This document shows positions 33,038-41,390 of a stretch of 57,137 nt of DNA, piece after piece. Origin of the DNA: Yinghuangia elevatio. GTDB lineage: Bacteria > Actinomycetota > Actinomycetes > Streptomycetales > Streptomycetaceae. Within the stretch, counting starts at the first letter, position 1, and each line of letters starts with the position of its first letter. Where the stretch lies: positions 1 to 57,137 of the forward strand of contig NZ_JBEZFP010000046.1 of assembly GCF_040649515.1 (NCBI RefSeq), written 5' to 3'. Made by a program: the position numbers and the translations under genes. Under the pieces are notes generated by a model. It was not told the DNA's origin. It ran no database searches and saw only the letters and a program-made list of their open reading frames with translations.

Positions 33038-33125
33038 GGATGCGTGAGATGTCCGTCTCAGGACTTTCGGCCGGAGCGGGAGCGCGAGCCCCGAGTCCGG
33101 AGTCCCAAGTGGGGCCGGAGCAGGG

Positions 33126-34346
33126 TCAGCTCAGGCGCTCCAGCACCATCGCCATGCCCATGCCGCCGCCGACGCACATGGTCTCCAGGCCGAACTGCTT
33201 GTCGTGCCACTGGAGCGAGTTGATCAGCGTGCTGGTGATGCGCGCGCCGGTCATGCCGAACGGGTGGCCGATCGCGATCGCGCCGCCGTTGACGTTGACC
33301 TTGTCCACCTCGAAGCCCAGGTCGCGGTAGGACGGGATGACCTGCGCCGCGAACGCCTCGTTGATCTCGACCAGGTCGATGTCCGCGGTGGTCAGGCCGG
33401 CGCGCTTGAGGGCGAGGCGCGAGGCCTCGACCGGGCCGTACCCCATGATCTCCGGCGAGAGGCCGGTGACCGCGGTGGACACGATGCGGGCCAGCGGGGT
33501 CAGGCCCAGCTCGCGCGCCTTGGTGTCGGACATGACCACGACCGCGGCGGCGCCGTCGTTGAGGGGGCACGCGTTGCCGGCCGTGACCGTGCCGTCGGGG
33601 CGGAAGACCGGCTTGAGCTGCGAGACGCCTTCGAGCGTGGTGCCCGCACGCGGGCCGTCGTCCTTGGTGACCACGGTGCCGTCGGCCAGCGTGACCGGCG
33701 TGATGTCCTTGGCCCAGAAGCCGTCCGCGATGGCCTTCTCGGTCAGGTTCTGCGAGCGGACCGCGAACTCGTCCTGGTCCTCGCGCGTGACGCCCTTGGC
33801 CTGTGCCAGGTTCTCGGCGGTGAAGCCCATGCCGATGTAGACGTCCGGCAGCAGCCCCGACTCACGCGGGTCGACCCACGTGTCGCCGTTCTCGACCGCG
33901 GCGGCGGTACGCGCGGCGGCGTCCGCGAACAGCGGGTTCTTGGTGTCCGGGATCGAGTCGCTGGAGCCCTTGGTACGGGTCGAGCTGACCATCTCCACAC
34001 CCGCCGAGATGAACACGTCGCCCTCGCCGGCCTTGATGGCGTGCAGCGCCATGCGGGTCGTCTGGAGCGACGACGAGCAGTAGCGGGTGATCGTGGTGCC
34101 GGGCAGGTGGTCGAAGCCGAGCATCACGGCCACGTTGCGGCCCATGTTGAAGCCCTGCTCGCCGCCGGGGAGGCCACAGCCGAGCATCAGGTCGTCGATG
34201 TCCCGCGGGTCCAGCGAGGGGACCTTGTCGAGCGCGGCCTTGACCATCAGCGCGGTCAGGTCGTCGGGACGCACGTCCTTGAGCGAGCCCTTGAAGGCGC
34301 GGCCGATCGGCGAACGCGCGGTGGCGACAATGACTGCTTCGGGCAT
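33126..34346 (-). CDS. Acetyl-CoA acetyltransferase (thiolase family)
   Basis: A thiolase of 406 aa, cleaving 3-ketoacyl-CoA or condensing two acetyl-CoA. The nucleophile is C90 in RYCSSSLQ; the base H361 is in GGAIAIGHPFGMTGAR and the second cysteine C391 in ETMCVGGGMGMA. EINEAFAAQ is the family motif. The ATG has AAGGAGTAG upstream. A terminator follows. It lies downstream of an SGNH hydrolase gene on the same strand with a palindrome in the gap that may bind a regulator. The role, degradative (FadA-like) or biosynthetic, cannot be decided from sequence alone. Confidence 0.94.
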   Translation of the reverse strand: MPEAVIVATARSPIGRAFKGSLKDVRPDDLTALMVKAALDKVPSLDPRDIDDLMLGCGLPGGEQGFNMGRNVAVMLGFDHLPGTTITRYCSSSLQTTRMALHAIKAGEGDVFISAGVEMVSSTRTKGSSDSIPDTKNPLFADAAARTAAAVENGDTWVDPRESGLLPDVYIGMGFTAENLAQAKGVTREDQDEFAVRSQNLTEKAIADGFWAKDITPVTLADGTVVTKDDGPRAGTTLEGVSQLKPVFRPDGTVTAGNACPLNDGAAAVVVMSDTKARELGLTPLARIVSTAVTGLSPEIMGYGPVEASRLALKRAGLTTADIDLVEINEAFAAQVIPSYRDLGFEVDKVNVNGGAIAIGHPFGMTGARITSTLINSLQWHDKQFGLETMCVGGGMGMAMVLERLS

Positions 34347-34477
34347 GGGACTACTCCTTGGCCGTCTCGGTACGAGGACAGGGGTGGTCTCTCGTCTGGA
34401 GCTGAAGCTACTTCCTGGTAGTCGAGGTGGCGAGGGGGTCGGCGCGCATTCGCCGTGCGATCTGCCCCACGTCCGAC

Positions 34478-34492
34478 CTGACGGCCAGTCAG
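34478..34492. promoter_or_regulatory. Palindrome upstream of the thiolase gene
   Basis: CTGACGGCCAGTCAG has perfect 5-bp arms (CTGAC / GTCAG) about a 5-bp centre. It overlaps the stop codon of the SGNH hydrolase gene and lies 130 bp before the thiolase start. TetR-type regulators of fatty-acid genes in actinobacteria use sites of this kind. Confidence 0.4.
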
Positions 34493-35673
34493 ATCAGGCT
34501 ACTCGACGGCGCGTCGGTACCCTCCGCCGCGTCCCGGCCGCCCGGTCCGGTGCCGGTCGCGCCCTTGCGCTCCTTGCCGTCGCCCGCCTGCCCCTCGGCC
34601 TGCCCTTCCGTCTTCCCGGCCGCCTGCCCGTCGGCCTGGCCCTCGATCTGCCCCTCGGCCTGCCCGTCGGCCTGCTCGTCGGACTGTGTGGGCGCCGGGA
34701 TGCGCCGGCGGCGGCGGTGCCGCAGCAGGGCCCAGCGGCCGCGGGGGCCGCGCTCGTTCCCGGCGACCTGGGTGCCGGCGACCTCGGTGCCGCCCTCCTC
34801 GACGGCCTCCACCGCCGCGACCGCGATCGGCAGCACGCCCTCGCCGCGGAAGCTGTCCGGACGCTCCTCGTCCAGCGGCCACAGGTCGAGCGCCGCGCAC
34901 ACGGACGGCAGGATCGCCATCGCCGCGGTCGAGTAGCCCTCCGCGGACGGGTGGAACCGGTCCGGGCCGAACAGGTCGCCGGGCCGCGCGGCGAACTCCG
35001 GGCCCAGCAGCGCCCCGATGGACACCGTGCGCCCGCCCGCCTCGACCACCGCGATGGTCTGCGCGGCGGCCAGGCTGCGGCTCCACTGCCGGGCCAGGTA
35101 GCGCAGCGGCTGCGCGATCGGCTCGATGGTGCCCAGGTCGGGGCAGGTGCCGACGACGACCTCGGTGCCGGCCGCGAGCAGGCGGCGCGTGGCCTGCTCC
35201 AGGCGGCGTACCGAGTCGGCGGGGCGTACCTGGTGGGTCACGTCGTTGGCGCCCACCATGATCATCGCGACCTCGGGCTCGGCCTCCAGCGCCAGCGTGA
35301 CCTGGCGTTCCAGGTCCGACGACTGCGCACCGGACTTCGCCACGTTGACCAGCTGTACGGGCCGCTCCGCGACCGCCGCGAGCCCGCACGCCAGCAGCGC
35401 GCCGGGGGTGTGCAGCGGGTTGTCGACGCCGAGCCCGGCCGCCGAGGAGTCGCCGAGCACCGCGAGGCGGATCGGCGGGCCGTCGAACTCCGGGAACTCG
35501 CCGTACACGCCGTCCGCGGTGGGCGGTTGGCCGACCGGTACGCCGACGGTACGCCGGGCGATCTTGGCCTCGGTATACAGCACCGCGACCATCGCACCGG
35601 TCAGGATGCCGACGCCGCCGCCGCCGAACGCGGCGGCCGCGGCGATCCGGCGCGCGGTCCTGGTCCGGATCAT
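34489..35673 (-). CDS. SGNH-fold secreted or membrane-anchored hydrolase
   Basis: A 394-residue esterase/lipase of the GDSL/SGNH type. An N-terminal hydrophobic helix (GGVGILTGAMVAVLY) anchors or exports it. Block I is LAVLGDSSAAGLG near residue 70, the glycine/asparagine blocks include VGANDVTHQV, and the catalytic D-x-x-H is DRFHPSAEGY near residue 233. After about residue 310 a basic patch leads to a tail of tandem QADGQAEG-type tetrapeptides, encoded by a 12-bp repeat. Homologues lie beside cystathionine beta-synthase in Streptomyces. The substrate is unknown. Confidence 0.87.
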   Translation of the reverse strand: MIRTRTARRIAAAAAFGGGGVGILTGAMVAVLYTEAKIARRTVGVPVGQPPTADGVYGEFPEFDGPPIRLAVLGDSSAAGLGVDNPLHTPGALLACGLAAVAERPVQLVNVAKSGAQSSDLERQVTLALEAEPEVAMIMVGANDVTHQVRPADSVRRLEQATRRLLAAGTEVVVGTCPDLGTIEPIAQPLRYLARQWSRSLAAAQTIAVVEAGGRTVSIGALLGPEFAARPGDLFGPDRFHPSAEGYSTAAMAILPSVCAALDLWPLDEERPDSFRGEGVLPIAVAAVEAVEEGGTEVAGTQVAGNERGPRGRWALLRHRRRRRIPAPTQSDEQADGQAEGQIEGQADGQAAGKTEGQAEGQAGDGKERKGATGTGPGGRDAAEGTDAPSSSLI

Positions 35674-35901
35674 CGCGGCGGTCCGGAAGTGGTCGGGGTG
35701 TTCATCGGCCGGACTCCTCCCGTCGCGCGCTTCGGCAAGCCGTGCGACGACCCTAACCGACGGTCACGACGCGCCATTCCCCGCAAGGCCGGTGGAGAGA
35801 GCCACCCGGGGTATCACCCGGGATATTTCGTCCTAAGGTGTCCGTTGACCGGTCACCCCGGTCACCCTGGCGGACCAGGGAAGGACGTGAAGAGGAGCCC
35901 T

Positions 35902-37281
35902 GTGCGCTACGTCGACTCGATGCTCGACCTGATCGGCAACACCCCCCTGGTCAGGCTCAACAGCGTCACGCAAGGACTGCAGGCGACCGTGCTGGCCAAG
36001 GTCGAGTACCTCAACCCCGGCGGCTCGGTGAAGGACCGCATCGCGGTGCGCATGATCGACGCCGCCGAGGCGTCGGGGCAGCTCCAGCCGGGCGGCGTGA
36101 TCGTCGAGCCGACGTCCGGGAACACCGGCGTGGGCCTCGCGATGGTCGCCCAGCAGCGCGGCTACCGCTGCATCTTCGTGTGCCCCGACAAGGTGAGCAC
36201 CGACAAGATCAACGTGCTACGGGCGTACGGCGCCGACGTGGTGGTCTGCCCGACCGCCGTCGACCCGGCGCACCCGGACTCGTACTACAACGTGTCCGAC
36301 CGCCTGGTGCGCGAGACGCCGGGGGCATGGAAGCCGGACCAGTACTCCAACCCGCACAACCCGGAGTCGCACTACGTCGCCACCGGCCCGGAGATCTGGG
36401 AGCAGACGGAAGGGCGCGTCACCGCGTTCGTCGCGGGCGTGGGCACCGGCGGGACCATCAGCGGCACCGGGCGCTTCCTCAAGGAGGTCTCCGGCGGCGC
36501 GGTGCGCGTGATCGGGGCGGACCCGGAGGGGTCGGTGTACTCGGGCGGCAGCGGTCGGCCGTACCTCGTGGAGGGCGTCGGCGAGGACTTCTGGCCGACG
36601 GCGTACGACCGCACCGTCGCGGACGAGATCATCGCGGTGTCGGACCGCGACTCGTTCCTGATGACCCGTCGGCTCGCGCGCGAGGAAGGCCTGTTGGTCG
36701 GCGGCTCGTGCGGCATGGCGGTGGTCGCGGCGCTGCGCGCGGCGGAGGGCCTCGGCCCGGACGACGTCGTGGTGGTCCTGCTGCCCGACTCCGGGCGCGG
36801 CTACCTGTCGAAGATCTTCAACGACGAGTGGATGGCCGACCACGGCTTCCTGGAGGCGGCACCGGGCGAGGCCAAGGTCGCCGACGTCCTGTCGCGCAAG
36901 CAGGGCGACCTGCCGGCCCTCGTGCACGTGCACCCGGACGAGAGCGTCGGCGAGGCGATCGGCATCCTGCGGGAGTTCGGCGTGAGCCAGATGCCGGTGG
37001 TGAAGCCGGGCGCGGGGCACCCGGACGTGATGGCCGCCGAGGTGGTCGGCAAGATCGCCGAGCGCGACCTGCTCGACGCGCTGGTCGCCGGCCGCGCGGG
37101 GTCGGACGACCCGCTGGAGAAGCACATGTCGTCGCCGATGCCGGTGGTGGGTTCCGGCGAGTCGGTCTCCCGGCTCGCCGCCGTACTCGAATCGGCGGAT
37201 GCCGCCCTCGTGCTCGTCGACGGCAAGCCGCAGGGCGTCGTCACGCGCCAGGACCTGCTGGGACACCTCGCCGGGACGTGA
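35902..37281 (+). CDS. cbs: Cystathionine beta-synthase
   Basis: A PLP enzyme of 459 aa that joins homocysteine and serine to cystathionine in reverse transsulfuration. The Schiff-base lysine is K44 in GGSVKDRIAVR; the cofactor phosphate loop is EPTSGNTGVGLA and a second glycine loop is GVGTGGTISGTGR. Two C-terminal CBS domains (from about residue 325, KVADVLSRK and PLEKHMSSPMPVV) distinguish it from simple cysteine synthases and usually sense adenosyl ligands. The GTG has GAAGAGGAG upstream. It pairs functionally with the cystathionine gamma-synthase/lyase gene 9 kb away. Confidence 0.9.
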   Translation: MRYVDSMLDLIGNTPLVRLNSVTQGLQATVLAKVEYLNPGGSVKDRIAVRMIDAAEASGQLQPGGVIVEPTSGNTGVGLAMVAQQRGYRCIFVCPDKVSTDKINVLRAYGADVVVCPTAVDPAHPDSYYNVSDRLVRETPGAWKPDQYSNPHNPESHYVATGPEIWEQTEGRVTAFVAGVGTGGTISGTGRFLKEVSGGAVRVIGADPEGSVYSGGSGRPYLVEGVGEDFWPTAYDRTVADEIIAVSDRDSFLMTRRLAREEGLLVGGSCGMAVVAALRAAEGLGPDDVVVVLLPDSGRGYLSKIFNDEWMADHGFLEAAPGEAKVADVLSRKQGDLPALVHVHPDESVGEAIGILREFGVSQMPVVKPGAGHPDVMAAEVVGKIAERDLLDALVAGRAGSDDPLEKHMSSPMPVVGSGESVSRLAAVLESADAALVLVDGKPQGVVTRQDLLGHLAGT

Positions 37282-37291
37282 CGCGAGGGGT

Positions 37292-37324
37292 ACGCGGGGG
37301 TGGTGCGCTGCGCCGCCCCCGCGT
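37292..37324. terminator. Hairpin terminator after cystathionine beta-synthase
   Basis: ACGCGGGGG and CCCCCGCGT pair around a 15-nt loop with further partial pairing, 10 bp after the stop. Confidence 0.65.
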
Positions 37325-37337
37325 CCGCTTGCATTCC

Positions 37338-37371
37338 TGTTCTCGTCACCTCCGTGTTCTCGTCACCTCCG
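37338..37371 (+). repeat. Two 17-bp direct repeats
   Basis: TGTTCTCGTCACCTCCG occurs twice with no gap, and a third, partial copy begins after it. It lies in the leader of the ACT-GNAT gene. Confidence 0.65.
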
Positions 37372-37516
37372 TGTCCTCGATGCCCGCTCGCGCCGAGATG
37401 CGGTTCTTACACGATGGGCCATGTCCGAATCGTCTGGTCATGTCCGCGTAGCCGTCCCGTAACACGGCCAGGTGAGGGTTGCTCACGTGCCCACCCACGC
37501 ACGGAGGTGATCAACC

Positions 37517-38575
37517 ATGGCGCTGTGGCGAGTTCGCGCACAGGTCGACGACGATCCGGGACGCCTGGCCCGGCTGACGGCAGTACTCGCCGCCCAGGAC
37601 GCCAATGTGCTGGCCCTCAACGTCCAGGCCTGCGAAGGCGGTCCGGTCGACGAGTTCTTCGTGCACACCCCCGCCCGGGTCAAGGACTGCGACCTGCGCG
37701 ACGGCCTGGTCGCCGCCGGCGGGCGCGGCGTGGTCGTGGTGCCCGCCGACGCGCACGAGCTGGTCGACGGCCCCACCAAGGCCCTCGTGTTGGCCGCGCA
37801 CCTGCGCGACCACCCCGACGCGCTGCCGCAGTCCCTCGCCGAACTGCTCGGCGCCACCGACGCCGTGTGGATCGACCCGGACGCGTCCCTCGGCGGTGTC
37901 TACACCGGCGACCCCGAGGTGCTGTACGTCCCGGTGCCGGACGGGCGGGCGGTCCGGGTCACGCGTACCGGCATGCCCTTCACGATGACCGAGGCGGCCC
38001 GTGCCGCCGCGCTCGCGCGCATCCCGTCCGAGGCGCCCATGCCGCCGTCCGCGTCGACGGGGACGTGGCTGCTGCTCACCGACGGCACGGAGGTCCTGGT
38101 GCGCCCGGGTCGGGCCGACGACGTGGCGGGCGTACAGCTGATGCACGACCGCTGCTCGCCGGAGAGCCGTCGGCTGCGCTACTTCACCTCGATCCCGAAC
38201 CTCCCGCGCAACGCACTGGAGCGGCTGCTCGTGCCGCGTGCCGGCGTCACGCTGGTCGCGGTACGCCCCGACGGCGGCATCGCCGCGGTCGGCTCGCTCC
38301 TGCACACCCGCGAACCCGGCAGCGGCGAGATCGCCCTGCTCGTCGAGGACGCCTGGCAGGGCCGCGGACTCGGCACCGCCCTGCTGCGGCGCCTTGGTTC
38401 GCTCGCGCAGTCCCGCGGCATGGCCGAGATCCGCGCCCACGTGCTGCCGGGGAACCGCCGCATGCTCGGGGTGTTCGACCGGGCGGGGCTCGCCGGGCAG
38501 CGCACCTTCGAGGAGGGGGTCGTGCTGCTCAGCATGCCGGTGGTGCCGAGCGCGCTGCCGGGGCGCTGCGCCTGA
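37517..38575 (+). CDS. ACT-domain GNAT protein acetyltransferase (amino-acid-regulated type)
   Basis: A two-domain protein of 352 aa. Residues 1-75 form an ACT domain (WRVRAQVDDDPGRLARLTAV), the amino-acid-sensing fold; residues 190-345 form a GNAT acetyltransferase with the acetyl-CoA loop EDAWQGRGLGTALLRRL. Characterised actinobacterial proteins of this design acetylate lysines of acetyl-CoA synthetase and respond to cysteine, arginine or asparagine. The start has a full GGAGGTGATC ribosome binding site. It follows cystathionine beta-synthase, so cysteine is a sensible ligand here, though this is inference. Confidence 0.87.
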   Translation: MALWRVRAQVDDDPGRLARLTAVLAAQDANVLALNVQACEGGPVDEFFVHTPARVKDCDLRDGLVAAGGRGVVVVPADAHELVDGPTKALVLAAHLRDHPDALPQSLAELLGATDAVWIDPDASLGGVYTGDPEVLYVPVPDGRAVRVTRTGMPFTMTEAARAAALARIPSEAPMPPSASTGTWLLLTDGTEVLVRPGRADDVAGVQLMHDRCSPESRRLRYFTSIPNLPRNALERLLVPRAGVTLVAVRPDGGIAAVGSLLHTREPGSGEIALLVEDAWQGRGLGTALLRRLGSLAQSRGMAEIRAHVLPGNRRMLGVFDRAGLAGQRTFEEGVVLLSMPVVPSALPGRCA

Positions 38576-38579
38576 CTTG

Positions 38580-38606
38580 GTGCCGCGGGTGCCGCGGGTG
38601 CCGCGG
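38580..38606 (+). repeat. Three perfect 9-bp tandem repeats
   Basis: GTGCCGCGG is repeated three times directly after the ACT-GNAT stop, then decays (TGCCGCC). Confidence 0.75.
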
Positions 38607-38755
38607 TGCCGCCCCGCGCCTGCGCGCTCGGCCGGTGCTCCCGCTGGTGCTTCGGCCGGCGCGATCCGGCGGCGCGGGGCCGTGCGGGCCCGCGCCGGAA
38701 AGCGGACGGCGCGTCACCCGGAAGGTCCCGCGCTTCGCGCCACTAGGCTCCTGCC

Positions 38756-39076
38756 ATGGACACCGCACCTGTATCCGACAACCCCCAGTTCATCCGGCTG
38801 AGCCTGGACATCGTCCTTGAGGTCACCGATGAAGGGGCCCTGCGCGCCGCGGCCTTGGAGGCCGTCAAGGGCGACGAGGACCTGACCGCCGAGGAGCGCT
38901 CCGACGCCCTCGCGGCGATCGACGCCGACCTGGCCGAGTCGGTCTCGTACCTGATCGACCCGTTCAGCCTGGTCGCCGATGTGCCCGGCACCGAACTGAG
39001 CGAGGCGGGCTGGCAGTCGGAGGGCGCCGAGTACGCCCCCGACGACGAGGACGAGGTCGACGAGGACGAAGCCTGA
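38756..39076 (+). CDS. Small acidic conserved protein of unknown function
   Basis: A 106-residue, strongly acidic soluble protein (ending DDEDEVDEDEA) with a helical core (DEGALRAAALEAVKGDED, AERSDALAAIDADLAESV). No domain is recognised. TAGGCT ends 6 bp before the ATG with no Shine-Dalgarno, so the mRNA is probably leaderless. Stands alone between the ACT-GNAT gene and the chaplin. Confidence 0.65.
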   Translation: MDTAPVSDNPQFIRLSLDIVLEVTDEGALRAAALEAVKGDEDLTAEERSDALAAIDADLAESVSYLIDPFSLVADVPGTELSEAGWQSEGAEYAPDDEDEVDEDEA

Positions 39077-39226
39077 CACGTCCCGGACGAGTTCCGGACC
39101 TTTCCTTTTCCCGCGCATTCACCGTGTTTTCCCCGCGTCTTGCGACCGCGCGGGCGGCCCGTCCCGACCGGGGTGCGGACGCCGTACGACCGGTCGTGCC
39201 GCGCCGGGACGAGCCGACGTCCCCCG

Positions 39227-39254
39227 GGTAACGCTGTCGGCTCCCAACGGGTGA
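39227..39254 (+). promoter_or_regulatory. BldN-like promoter candidate for the chaplin gene
   Basis: GGTAAC and GGGTGA are separated by 16 bp. The reported sigma-BldN consensus is CGTAAC-N16-CGTTGA; this site agrees at 5 of 6 and 4 of 6 bases with exact spacing. It lies 90 bp before the chaplin ATG. Chaplin genes are known BldN targets in Streptomyces. Confidence 0.4.
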
Positions 39255-39343
39255 ATCCCGCTCGGGGGCGTTGCCCGCTCCCGAGCTCCTTCGTTGTCCC
39301 GGATGCCGCGCCGGTTCGCGCGGCACTGTGACATGGAGGATCA

Positions 39344-39586
39344 ATGAACACGGTCAAGAAGGCGGTCTTCGTTTCCGCCGCCGCCGGCGGTCTCCTGGCC
39401 GCGGGCATGGGCGCCGCCTACGCCAGCTCGGACGCCGACGGCGCGACCACGGGTTCGCCCGGCGTCGCCTCGGGCAACCAGATCCAGGTTCCCGTGCACG
39501 TTCCGGTCAACGTGTGCGGCAACACGGTCAACGTCATCGGTCTGCTGAACCCCGCGTTCGGCAACACCTGCGTGAACTACGGCTGA
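39344..39586 (+). CDS. Short chaplin (secreted amyloid surface protein)
   Basis: An 80-residue precursor with a Sec signal peptide (MNTVKKAVFVSAAAGGLLAA) cleaved near AYA-SS at residue 27, and a single chaplin domain: SPGVASGNQIQVPVHVPVN, then CGNTVNVIGLLNPAFGNTC with the conserved cysteines C58 and C76. It has no sortase signal, so it is a short chaplin like ChpD-H. These assemble into the hydrophobic rodlet layer and lower surface tension for aerial growth. The ATG has GGAGG upstream. It is 9.6 kb from bldA. A bidirectional terminator follows. Confidence 0.96.
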   Translation: MNTVKKAVFVSAAAGGLLAAGMGAAYASSDADGATTGSPGVASGNQIQVPVHVPVNVCGNTVNVIGLLNPAFGNTCVNYG

Positions 39587-39620
39587 CCTGGCGTCAGGCG
39601 CGGCGAAGGCCGCAAACGTG

Positions 39621-39666
39621 CGGCGGGCGCCGGACGGGACCACCAGTCCCTGTCCGGCGCCCGCCG
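39621..39666. terminator. Bidirectional hairpin terminator between chaplin and dehydrogenase genes
   Basis: Twenty-base arms beginning CGGCGGGCGCCGGAC pair with one bulged base around a 5-nt loop. It serves both convergent genes. Confidence 0.88.
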
Positions 39667-39732
39667 TCGTCGTGCCGGGGTTGCGCGTCGAACCGTGCGT
39701 ACCGCGCGCGTCAGGCGTGCGTACGCCGCGCG

Positions 39733-40506
39733 TCAGGCGTGCGTGCCGCCGTCGATGCGCAGCGTCGTACCGGTGACGAACTTGCCGTCCTCCGAGGCCA
39801 GCGCGGCGATCATGCCCGCGATGACGTCCGGGTGCGCCATGCCCTCGCCGATAAGCGGCATGAGCTTGCCGAACAGCTCCCATTCGGCGTCGGCCGGCAC
39901 CTGGTTGGGGGTGTCGTCGACGATGCCGCTGGAGATGCTGCCGGGTGCGACGCACAGCGCGCGCAGGCCCTGGCGGCTGTACTCGAGCGCGATGGCGTGC
40001 GTGAAGGCGTCGATGCCGCCCTTGGACGCGGCGTACGCGGCCATGTAGGGGTGCGCGAACGCCGCCGACGTGGAGCTGAAGTTGACGATGACCGCGCCCT
40101 CGCCGGTCTCCAGCAGCGCGGGCAGCGCGGCACGGGTCATCAGGAACGTGCCGGTCAGGTTGATGTTGATGACCTGGTTCCACACGTCCAGTGAGAAGTT
40201 GTGGGTGTGGCCCGCGCGCAGGATGCCCGCGGCGTTGACCAGCACGTCCAGGCCGCCGAGGCGCTCCACCGTCTCGCCGACGCCCTCCGCGACCGCCGCC
40301 TCGTTCGAGACGTCGAGCACTGCCGTCGACAGCTTCGCGTCGACCCCGGCCTCCTTGGCCATCGCGCGCGTCTTCTCCAGCCCGTCCGCGTTGACGTCGA
40401 CCGCGTGCACGGTGCCCGCCTCGCGCAGCAGGCGCAGGACGGTCGCCTGGCCGATACCCGACCCGCCGCCCGTGACGATGATGCGCCGATCCTGGAACCT
40501 CTCCAC
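39733..40506 (-). CDS. Short-chain dehydrogenase/reductase
   Basis: A classical NAD(P)-dependent oxidoreductase of 257 aa. The cofactor loop is TGGGSGIGQA, NNAG is present as VNAAGIL, and the catalytic residues are S in FSSTSAA and Y/K in YAASKGG; the C-terminus IDGGTHA is typical. The aspartate after strand 2 (AVDVNADG) favours NAD over NADP. The GTG has GAGGAGGAAAG upstream. The substrate is unknown; a KstR-like palindrome in its promoter hints at a steroid or acyl-CoA ring substrate. Confidence 0.87.
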   Translation of the reverse strand: MERFQDRRIIVTGGGSGIGQATVLRLLREAGTVHAVDVNADGLEKTRAMAKEAGVDAKLSTAVLDVSNEAAVAEGVGETVERLGGLDVLVNAAGILRAGHTHNFSLDVWNQVININLTGTFLMTRAALPALLETGEGAVIVNFSSTSAAFAHPYMAAYAASKGGIDAFTHAIALEYSRQGLRALCVAPGSISSGIVDDTPNQVPADAEWELFGKLMPLIGEGMAHPDVIAGMIAALASEDGKFVTGTTLRIDGGTHA

Positions 40507-40606
40507 TGCTTTCCTCCTCGCATGGGCGGCCGGTGGCCCGCCCGGGGTCGTCTGACCCCATCAGATGCGCAAGACGCCGCCGGTTCAAGTGCTTCGGTCG
40601 GCGAAT

Positions 40607-40620
40607 TGAAACACGTTCCA
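40607..40620. promoter_or_regulatory. KstR-type palindrome upstream of the dehydrogenase gene
   Basis: TGAAACACGTTCCA fits the TnnAACnnGTTnnA pattern of KstR, the TetR-type repressor of sterol catabolism in mycobacteria and rhodococci. It lies 100 bp before the dehydrogenase start. The short pattern can occur by chance, but it is AT-rich against its background. Confidence 0.4.
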
Positions 40621-40801
40621 GTGGCGGGTAGGCCCCCGAGCTTCACCCATGCGCGTGATTGATGTGATTTGCAGGGGAATGCCGGGAACGAATCCGGGGA
40701 ATGTCTGGGACTTGTACGCAGGACCGCGCACCGTCCGCGGACGACAAAGCGCGACCGACCAATCGCGAACGACCAATCGCGCACGATGAAAGAGGTTCCC
40801 C

Positions 40802-41278
40802 ATGGCAGAGCGCCCGATCAAGGCGGCCGAGGCCGGAAACGCACCGTCCGGCTCCTCGTCCGGCCACTCGATCCAGGTGTCGGCGCTCGAGTCCGACAAG
40901 GGGCGTACCGCGATCGCCGACTCCGTGGTCGCCAAGATCTCCGGCATCGCGGCCCGCGAGATCTCCGGCGTGCACGACCTCGGCAAGGGTGTCTCGCGGG
41001 CGTTCGCGTCGGTGCGCCAGCGCGTCCCGGGCGGCAAGCCCAACGTCGCGCAGGGCGTGAGCGTCGAGGTCGGCGAGCGGCAGTGCGCGGTGGACCTGAC
41101 GATCATCGTCGAATACGGCGTCGCCATCTCGGAGGTCGCGCACGCGGTCCGGGAGAACATCATCGAGGCCGTGGAGCGCATGACCGGCCTTGAGGTCGTC
41201 GAGGTCAACCTGTCTGTCGACGACATCTACATCGACATGGGCGACGACGACAGCTCGTCGGGCCGGTCGCTGCAGTAG
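40802..41278 (+). CDS. Asp23/Gls24 family envelope stress protein
   Basis: A 158-residue cytoplasmic protein of the Asp23/Gls24 family. DKGRTAIADSVVAKISGIAA, REISGVHDL and the C-terminal VAHAVRENIIEAVERMTGLE with VEVNLSVDDIYI are diagnostic. Members lie under the membrane and are linked to alkaline and envelope stress. The ATG has GAAAGAGGT upstream. It is divergent from the dehydrogenase gene and followed by a terminator. Confidence 0.9.
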   Translation: MAERPIKAAEAGNAPSGSSSGHSIQVSALESDKGRTAIADSVVAKISGIAAREISGVHDLGKGVSRAFASVRQRVPGGKPNVAQGVSVEVGERQCAVDLTIIVEYGVAISEVAHAVRENIIEAVERMTGLEVVEVNLSVDDIYIDMGDDDSSSGRSLQ

Positions 41279-41347
41279 TCCCGCGGAAACCCGCGCAGCA
41301 GCCCGTACACGGGGGATCCCTGGAACGGCCTCTTCTGGCGGGAGGCC

Positions 41348-41387
41348 GGGGGTACGGCGGTCGCAGAGGGGCGGCCGCCGTACCCCC
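41348..41387. terminator. Bidirectional hairpin terminator
   Basis: Perfect 13-bp arms, GGGGGTACGGCGG and CCGCCGTACCCCC, around a 14-nt loop, between the convergent Gls24 and cupin genes. Confidence 0.85.
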
Positions 41388-41390
41388 GTT

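Noticed and set aside
34087..35901. Long in-frame N-terminal extension of cystathionine beta-synthase
   Set aside because: It is antisense to the thiolase and SGNH genes and lacks any domain; the GTG with a ribosome binding site at the normal family start is preferred.
35674..35901. SAM riboswitch before cystathionine beta-synthase
   Set aside because: No conserved SAM-I or SAM-IV core sequence or pseudoknot could be drawn.
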